64,000 nucleotides of DNA. Origin: Peribacillus cavernae (GTDB lineage: Bacteria > Bacillota > Bacilli > Bacillales > DSM-1321). The position numbers and the translations under genes were made by a program. The stretch is taken from assembly GCF_003989135.1 (NCBI RefSeq), contig NZ_RYZZ01000007.1, positions 124,001 through 188,000 on the forward strand, read 5' to 3'. Within the stretch, counting starts at the first letter, position 1; each line of letters opens with the position of its first letter. Under the pieces are notes generated by a model. The model did not search any database. It saw only the letters and a program-made list of their open reading frames with translations, and was not told the origin of the DNA. This document shows positions 58,867 through 64,000 of this stretch, piece after piece.

Positions 58867-61146
58867 ATAAAATTTTAAGAAGCGTGAAGGAAATGCCTTT
58901 TTTCCCCGTCTTGTCTGTGGAATGGAAAAGTAGAGACCAAGACTTGCGCGGGTGGCTGCAACGTACATGAGCCTTCGCTCTTCCTCCAAGGGCACGACGT
59001 CGCCTTTTCGATAGGAATCGAGCGCAAAATCGTGCGGGATGCTTCCTTCAACAGCAGATAATACATACACCGTTTTATATTCAAGGCCTTTTGAGCGATG
59101 GATGGTCGTTAGCTGTATAGCATCCGTAAAGTGCTTGGACAGCTGTTTCACTTCCTTGTTCATGCCGATCATATGGTCGGCGTGGTCGAGAAATTCCCCG
59201 ATCGTTTCAAACTGCTTAGCCGCAACCTTAAGGTCTCTGATATCATCAGAGCCCTTTTCGATATTTCCTTCAGTGCCGCGCTTTTTTACGAAGTCCTGAT
59301 ACCCCAAGTCTTTTTCAACGATTTCAAGGGCGATAATAGGCTTAACGTTCCTCAACGAACGAATTTTCGCCGGCAGTGCCTTAAGCTTTCTTTCCTGAAA
59401 AGCAAGGCCTGTTTTTACAAATGAGAAGGTATCGATAAAATCACAATCCCGCAAGATGGTCTGAGCTTTCATTTCTTGCAAAACATTTTGCTTTAAAAAT
59501 AGGGGGGATAATATTGCAGCTGCCGCTCTGGGATCTTGCGGCTGCATACTTAAGCGCAAGAAAGCGAGCATACCCCTGACAATCCTCCGTTCATAGAAAG
59601 ATTCGGCATCCTGATCAATCACAAAAGGCAAGGAGGAGGCAGCGAGCCTTTCAAATATCGCCCGTGACATCGAATGGGTCCGGTAGAGGATCGCAAAATC
59701 GCTGGGCCTGGCCCCCAGCGCTACCTTTTCCTGAATATCAGTCACGATCATTGTTGCTTCCAATTCTTCGTCATATGGAAAAAATAAAACAGCAGGTTCG
59801 CTGAAATTGTGCTGCGCACGCATGGCTTTGTCCATCCGGCTTTGATTGCCTTTAATGATCCGGTTCGCTGTAGCGACAATTTCATGGGCAGAGCGGTAGT
59901 TTTCTGTGAGTTTGACGATCTTCACAGCAGGATAATCCTTTTCAAAGTGCAAAATAAAGGATGGATCGCTGCCGCGGAAAGAATAGATCGCCTGATCATC
60001 ATCACCGACTACGCATAGATTATTCGAGCCGGAAGAAAGCATTTTAATCAGTTCATATTGAACCTTGTTGATATCCTGAAACTCATCGACAAGGAAATAT
60101 TGAAACCGCCTCTTGTATTTTTCAAGAAGGTCTGATCGGGATTTCAAGAGTGAATAACAGCCGACGAGCATATCATCAAAGTCATACATCATCGTTTTTT
60201 GTTTATATTCCTCATATTTTTTGTATAAATAAGCACAAGCAATCTCCCAATCATCGATAGGTTTAATATCTTCCGGAAAGAGCAGCGAGTTTTTCCACAG
60301 TCCTATTTGCTGCAGGGCGCTGTCATACGCGAACTCTTTCTCATCAAGACCATAATCCCTTCCAGCGTTTTTGACGATTTTTTCCTTTTCCCAGTTCCAC
60401 TTGATCAGCAGGTTTCGCTGCCATTTTTCCGGCTCGTGAAAAATTAAAATTTTATAAAAAACGCTATGAAAAGTTCCACTGACTAATTGATTTACGGCTG
60501 AAGCGCTGATTCCAGGGTAAGACAGCAGCCTTTCTTTCATTTCCTTAGCGGCTTTTGCTGTAAACGTCACAAGCATGATCGTTTTTGGATCCACTTTTCT
60601 AACTGTAATCATATAAGCAGTCCTTACAGTCAAAACTCTTGTTTTGCCGCTGCCGGCACCGGACAAAACAAGTAAGGGTCCTTCGATGGCAGTAGCTGCT
60701 GCCATTTGCTGTTCATCAAGTGTTACCCCATGTTCTTCAAGAAGGGTTAAATATGTATCTTCTATTGAGCGTTCTATAAGAAGTTTTTCCAAGAATGCAG
60801 GGTTTCCCTTGATGGGCATGCTTTGCATGAAAGGTCCCTCTTGCTGGACAGACTCCCTGATGACTTTTCCTTTAGGCAGTCTAAAACCGCTGTGTTCTTG
60901 AGAATCGACGGAAACCCCAGTTATTTTCTGAGGAGCTGATTCCAAAATCGCTCTTTCACAATCCGGGGAGGGAAAGGAATGGTCGAAGTACGGAGGTTCA
61001 TGTATGCCGATATGTAATTTCAGCAGGCTGCCGCAAATCGGGCATGTCAGTTCGCTGCGTCTCCCTTTTTCATATATAGTCTGGAGCCGATCAACAGACA
61101 CAGCTTCCAGATGGACGATATCGTTTCCTGATCTTGCTGCTTTCAT
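58864..61146 (-). CDS. yjcD: UvrD/PcrA-type ATP-dependent DNA helicase YjcD
   Basis: A 760-residue superfamily 1 helicase: motif I SGAGSGKTRVLTVR (about residue 162), motif II VDEFQDINKVQYE, GDDDQAIYSFRGSDP, motif IV-VI region LTTIHRSKGLEYKTVYVL and RRLMYVAATRA. The N-terminal 60 residues hold a zinc-finger-like CPICG...YFDHSFPSPDC element similar to that of CoiA. Length and neighbourhood match B. subtilis YjcD (about 759 residues). Exact role in repair or recombination unknown. Confidence 0.93.
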   Translation of the reverse strand: MKAARSGNDIVHLEAVSVDRLQTIYEKGRRSELTCPICGSLLKLHIGIHEPPYFDHSFPSPDCERAILESAPQKITGVSVDSQEHSGFRLPKGKVIRESVQQEGPFMQSMPIKGNPAFLEKLLIERSIEDTYLTLLEEHGVTLDEQQMAAATAIEGPLLVLSGAGSGKTRVLTVRTAYMITVRKVDPKTIMLVTFTAKAAKEMKERLLSYPGISASAVNQLVSGTFHSVFYKILIFHEPEKWQRNLLIKWNWEKEKIVKNAGRDYGLDEKEFAYDSALQQIGLWKNSLLFPEDIKPIDDWEIACAYLYKKYEEYKQKTMMYDFDDMLVGCYSLLKSRSDLLEKYKRRFQYFLVDEFQDINKVQYELIKMLSSGSNNLCVVGDDDQAIYSFRGSDPSFILHFEKDYPAVKIVKLTENYRSAHEIVATANRIIKGNQSRMDKAMRAQHNFSEPAVLFFPYDEELEATMIVTDIQEKVALGARPSDFAILYRTHSMSRAIFERLAASSLPFVIDQDAESFYERRIVRGMLAFLRLSMQPQDPRAAAAILSPLFLKQNVLQEMKAQTILRDCDFIDTFSFVKTGLAFQERKLKALPAKIRSLRNVKPIIALEIVEKDLGYQDFVKKRGTEGNIEKGSDDIRDLKVAAKQFETIGEFLDHADHMIGMNKEVKQLSKHFTDAIQLTTIHRSKGLEYKTVYVLSAVEGSIPHDFALDSYRKGDVVPLEEERRLMYVAATRASLGLYFSIPQTRRGKKAFPSRFLKFY

Positions 61147-61349
61147 AGATATAACCTCAAATCCCTATTTAAAATTCACTTTGAAATATTGTTGCTGAAT
61201 TTTTCGTTTGATTGCTAAAGGGCAATCCTCATCATACCAAAACAATAGCGAAACAAAAAGACCATAAAGGAGTGTTTATGTAAATAATCAAGCGGGTAAA
61301 TACCCTTACAAATGCTATGTTCGAAGAGATTTTAGATGGAGGTGAACAT

Positions 61350-61649
61350 GTGGGGTACATCATTCCAATTACTCAATTTGAATACATCCAATATGCAAAT
61401 CGTACCGTGAATGCTGAAAAACAGTCACAGAAGCTTATAGAAGGCCTTAAACCAGTTGTGCCGATTCCATTCATCCAGGAACTGGGGCAGGAAATAGCTG
61501 AGGTGGAAAAGGACGAAGCGATACAGCTTAGTAAACTTTCGAAAACCATTCCCGCCTTCTATATGGCGCAATCATCAAGAAGCGCTATTCCCGAACACAT
61601 TGTCGCTGAGATAACAGGAAAGGGTCGATACTTTAACGAGACAATATAA
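61350..61649 (+). CDS. conserved-looking hypothetical protein
   Basis: A 99-residue soluble protein starting at GTG 61350 (VGYIIPITQFEYIQYANRTV), supported by an ideal ribosome site GGAGGTGA; the in-frame ATG at 61317 lies upstream of that site. It is divergent from yjcD and ends at a convergent terminator with cotX. I do not recognise the family; the neighbours suggest a sporulation gene. Confidence 0.7.
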   Translation: MGYIIPITQFEYIQYANRTVNAEKQSQKLIEGLKPVVPIPFIQELGQEIAEVEKDEAIQLSKLSKTIPAFYMAQSSRSAIPEHIVAEITGKGRYFNETI

Positions 61650-61651
61650 GA

Positions 61652-61679
61652 AAAAGGACACGTTATGTGTCCTTTTATT
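61652..61679. terminator. bidirectional terminator between the hypothetical gene and cotX
   Basis: A perfect 10-bp stem AAAAGGACAC / GTGTCCTTTT with a 5-base loop; A and T flanks serve both convergent genes. Confidence 0.88.
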
Positions 61680-61680
61680 C

Positions 61681-62160
61681 TTATAGGATATCTAGCTCTA
61701 CGATTAAAGCAAGCAATAGCTGAAGTAATAGCTGGATGTTGGTGGCTACCTGTGCATCAGTAGTTCTGATATCGATATTCCTGGAGTTTTCTACGATCGT
61801 TTTTTGACGCGTGATTTGTGTGATCCTAGAAGACTGCATCAATTCCTGAGTAATTCTTTCTGCTCTATCGCCGTCAGCGATAGAAATGCTGATGACTACC
61901 ACGATTGCCGCTTGAAGGGCTGCCTGTAAGGACAGGGCCGCTTTCACGTCAGTAGAATCGATCTCTACGTCGCAGGAATCTTTAATATAAATCAGTTCCT
62001 CAGACAATTGATACTCCGAGTTTTTTTGCTCAGCTTCTTGCTCTACATCATTATCTTCGTCCCCGCAATAAGCTGACATTGGGTGATTTGAACTTGCATC
62101 CAAAGCAGACCATTTTCTTTCTTGTTGATCAAAATTGCTTCTATAAACATCTTGATTCAT
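61681..62160 (-). CDS. cotX: spore coat protein CotX
   Basis: A 159-residue coat protein with two Coat_X repeats: ELIYIKDSCDVEIDSTDVKA (about residues 55-90) and KTIVENSRNIDIRTTDAQVA (about 120-159), each followed by a hydrophobic L/A/V-rich helix. CotX belongs to the insoluble crust fraction. AAAGGAGGATTAAT precedes ATG 62160. It is the second gene of a minus-strand pair with cotW. Confidence 0.9.
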   Translation of the reverse strand: MNQDVYRSNFDQQERKWSALDASSNHPMSAYCGDEDNDVEQEAEQKNSEYQLSEELIYIKDSCDVEIDSTDVKAALSLQAALQAAIVVVISISIADGDRAERITQELMQSSRITQITRQKTIVENSRNIDIRTTDAQVATNIQLLLQLLLALIVELDIL

Positions 62161-62229
62161 ATTAATCCTCCTTTAAGATTATTCCCTATTAAAGTATGCT
62201 GGCCGAGAAACTATGTTTGGACGAATTTC

Positions 62230-62565
62230 TCATTCCAAACGTCTATTTTTTCTTTTTATGGCTAAATTAAGTTTATTGATATGCGTAGTTTTTTCGGGAC
62301 TCTCAACCAACTCATCATCGTTGCCCTCATAGACATTTGTCAGCGGGTTTACGTCGTCTTCTGTAATCTTGTTTGTTTTGCCGAAGAATTCCTCTGATTG
62401 TTTCTGGAGAAAATCAATCGTGCTCTTCAAATTGTTCTTTTCTTTGTCTGAAAGATCGGATGTTTTACCGTTTTTGACGCCATGCTTTCGCAGTGTGCGG
62501 GAAACCAGTAATTCCATTAGCTTTCTCTGCGATTCTTCCATGTCAAAATGTTTATCGCTCAACAT
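62230..62565 (-). CDS. cotW: spore coat protein CotW-like
   Basis: A 111-residue hydrophilic protein. The segment LLVSRTLRKHGVKNGKTSDL followed by SDKEKNNLKSTIDFLQKQSE matches the central part of B. subtilis CotW. It ends with a basic tail (LAIKRKNRRLE). ATG 62565 has GGAGGG upstream; longer in-frame starts lack one. Adjacent to cotX as in the cotVWXYZ cluster. Confidence 0.75.
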   Translation of the reverse strand: MLSDKHFDMEESQRKLMELLVSRTLRKHGVKNGKTSDLSDKEKNNLKSTIDFLQKQSEEFFGKTNKITEDDVNPLTNVYEGNDDELVESPEKTTHINKLNLAIKRKNRRLE

Positions 62566-62765
62566 TATCCCTCCTTTGTTCTTCTTATATAGACTATGAG
62601 TATCAAGGCGAATTGCCATAGGGTAAAAGTGGAATTTTTCAATCAGGATATTCTTAGTTGGAACCTCGGGGTATGGAGAGGGAGACAAAAAGCCCTGCAA
62701 CTGCGGTTATGAACCTGCAATGTCAGGGTTTTCTTTTAAAGGATAAGCATTCCTAATGTGTACTG

Positions 62766-62826
62766 ATGTCTAACGCAAGCAGCCTAGCCCTTCGAGGGGC
62801 TAGGCTGCTTGAGCTTTTCTTTTTTA
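62766..62826. repeat. dispersed palindromic repeat, copy 5 (minimal)
   Basis: ATGTCTAACGCAAGCAGCC ... CTGCTTGAGCTTTTCTT. The stem AAGCAGCCTAGCCC (62777-62790) pairs perfectly with GGGCTAGGCTGCTT (62797-62810). It is the shortest copy and shows the basic hairpin form of the family. Confidence 0.75.
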
Positions 62827-63249
62827 TATTTCTTTTATCATCGTTTTGTGTGGGATGCCTGCATCGAGGAATTCACCGGAAACAGTCTGATAGCCCAATT
62901 TCTCATAAAAAGGAATCGCGTGTGTCTGTGCATTCAGCTTTAATCTCGTAATGTCTCTTGAGGCTGCGAATGTCTGAATGGCGTCCATGATGCGTATACC
63001 AGACCCTTTTTGGCGTGCAGATGATAACACACAAATACGCTCCACCTTTCCAATACCGTCGAGAATACGAAAACGGCCAGCTCCAATTGGAGAGTGGACA
63101 TCGTCATATAAGACAAAATGAGTTGATTCATGTTCATGCTTATCAATTTCTTCTTCAACAGGAACATTTTGCTCGTCGATGAAAACCTTAGTACGAACTA
63201 AATAAGCATCCTCGCGTTCCTCTTTGGTAGCAACGATTTTAACGTTCAC
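62824..63249 (-). CDS. yjcF: GNAT family N-acetyltransferase YjcF
   Basis: A 141-residue GNAT protein (EREDAYLVRTKVFIDEQNVP, then GKVERICVLSSARQKGSGIR with the acetyl-CoA loop, and FYEKLGYQTVSGEFLDAGIP). It matches the ElaA/YjcF group and is placed before yjcG as in B. subtilis. Substrate unknown. Confidence 0.9.
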   Translation of the reverse strand: MNVKIVATKEEREDAYLVRTKVFIDEQNVPVEEEIDKHEHESTHFVLYDDVHSPIGAGRFRILDGIGKVERICVLSSARQKGSGIRIMDAIQTFAASRDITRLKLNAQTHAIPFYEKLGYQTVSGEFLDAGIPHKTMIKEI

Positions 63250-63254
63250 AATCC

Positions 63255-63770
63255 TTATTCATCTCCTAAAATGAATGTTTCATATACAGTCCAGGAACCA
63301 TTTTCAAGCTGATACAGCAGGTGAAAACGATTCACCTTCTCTTCCTGTGTTACATTCGACATTGTCAGCTGACTAAATACATCAGAGTGTTCATCATCTG
63401 AAAGCTGCTGTCCAATCGTGATATGGGGGACAAAAGAATATTCAGCATCTGCCTCGAGAAGCACCTTGCTATTAAGAGCCTCATTAAGCTGTTCAAGCTC
63501 CGGCGTCAATTCCACCTTGAAATAAATCGTATTATTTACAGGCTGAAAGGAGCTTACTTTAAGGACTTTCAGTGTAAAAGGATTGGAATTCGAAGCGATC
63601 TGTTCTAACATTTCAACAATTGTCTTAATTTCTGTGTCAGTAGCTTCAAATGGCCCCTTAATCGTAAGATGTGGAGGAATAAGGGCATAATGAGGATCAT
63701 ACCGTTTTCGATACGAATTTGCTTTATCTTGAAGCTCTTTTGAAGGAAAAATGGCCACACCATATTTCAT
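63255..63770 (-). CDS. yjcG: 2'-5' RNA ligase-like 2H phosphoesterase YjcG
   Basis: A 171-residue protein, exactly the length of B. subtilis YjcG, with two H-x-T motifs of the 2H phosphoesterase family: [10 protein letters not shown] and [13 protein letters not shown] 63770 ([13 protein letters not shown]) has AGGAGGT upstream; the longer frame to 63818 has no ribosome site. The true substrate is unknown. Confidence 0.92.
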   Translation of the reverse strand: MKYGVAIFPSKELQDKANSYRKRYDPHYALIPPHLTIKGPFEATDTEIKTIVEMLEQIASNSNPFTLKVLKVSSFQPVNNTIYFKVELTPELEQLNEALNSKVLLEADAEYSFVPHITIGQQLSDDEHSDVFSQLTMSNVTQEEKVNRFHLLYQLENGSWTVYETFILGDE

Positions 63771-63873
63771 ATTGCTACCTCCTGTATAAAGAATTCGGTT
63801 AAAAATGTGTAGATACATAATTATAACAAAATTTTCAGAAAAAGCGTTAACTATTGGAAAATTTTGATCAAGT

Positions 63874-64000
63874 TCAAAAAATTTCCTTCAAAGCCCGTTT
63901 TACATCGGGCTGCCAGTTTTTCCATGTATGGTTTCCATCGAATTCATCGTAAAAATAGGAAAAACCTTTTTGTTTAAACAATCCGCTGAGCCTGCGGTTG
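63874..64000 (-). CDS. yjcH: 3' end of esterase family protein YjcH, partial
   Basis: The minus-strand frame ending at 63874 encodes about 41 residues, including [20 protein letters not shown] and ending ALKEIF. GNHTW with its His is the C-terminal catalytic segment of the YjcH/enterobactin-esterase-like alpha/beta hydrolases. It is directly upstream of yjcG on the minus strand, as in B. subtilis; the 5' part is outside the window. Confidence 0.8.
   Translation of the reverse strand, partial: NRRLSGLFKQKGFSYFYDEFDGNHTWKNWQPDVKRALKEIF

Overview
The window reads as a chromosomal segment of an endospore-forming member of the Bacillaceae (Bacillus sensu lato, not B. subtilis itself). The evidence is moderate-to-low GC, strong AGGAGG-type ribosome sites, GTG/TTG starts, and two blocks that follow the B. 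subtilis gene order: opp-yjbC-spx-mecA-coiA-pepF-yizD-yjbHIJKLMNO-prpE-...-fabI, and cotO-yjcA-...-spoVIF-yjcD-...-cotX/cotW-yjcF-yjcG-yjcH. No tRNA, rRNA, CRISPR array, integrase or transposase is visible.

Region 1 (1-21.5 kb) is the conserved core: oligopeptide ABC transporter ATPases, a secreted glycosidase-like protein, Spx and its proteolysis machinery (MecA adaptor, YjbH adaptor), cardiolipin synthase, competence protein CoiA, oligopeptidase PepF, truncated globin, transglycosylase, CYTH protein, the small alarmone synthetase YjbM, NAD kinase, a pseudouridine synthase, PrpE, MgtE and FabI. A FapR-type operator lies directly after the fabI promoter.

Region 2 (about 21.5-55.3 kb) is an accessory island lying between fabI and cotO, which are neighbours in B. 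subtilis. It holds (a) a first paeninodin-type lasso leader fused to an unusual core, plus a GNAT/autoinducer-synthase-like acyltransferase; (b) an eps-type biofilm exopolysaccharide operon of about 23 kb (epsA, B, C, D, F, G, galE, epsL, M, N, an in-operon sinR, many glycosyltransferases, CDP-glycerol genes, Wzx, membrane acyltransferase), with an EAR antitermination RNA between epsB and epsC and decayed genes (a gtaB remnant and a glycosyltransferase with one nonsense codon); and (c) a complete paeninodin-like lasso peptide cluster in the order C-A-K-B1-B2-N-D.

The main observation is that the exopolysaccharide operon and all lasso transcription units carry the same 16-bp palindrome GTTCTTTATAAAGAAC or close variants. 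It contains the SinR half-site GTTCTYT on both strands and sits within or just after TTGACA-N17-TATAAT type promoters. With sinR encoded inside the operon, this suggests one regulon in which a matrix polysaccharide and a phosphorylated, probably further decorated, lasso peptide are co-controlled.

Region 3 (55.3-64 kb) returns to the core: spore coat and sporulation genes (cotO, yjcA, a YhcN-type lipoprotein, spoVAE, yjcZ-like, spoVIF, cotX, cotW), a UvrD-family helicase, a GNAT protein, a 2H phosphoesterase and the 3' end of an esterase. Five copies of a palindromic dispersed repeat and a 20-bp tandem repeat are scattered over the window.
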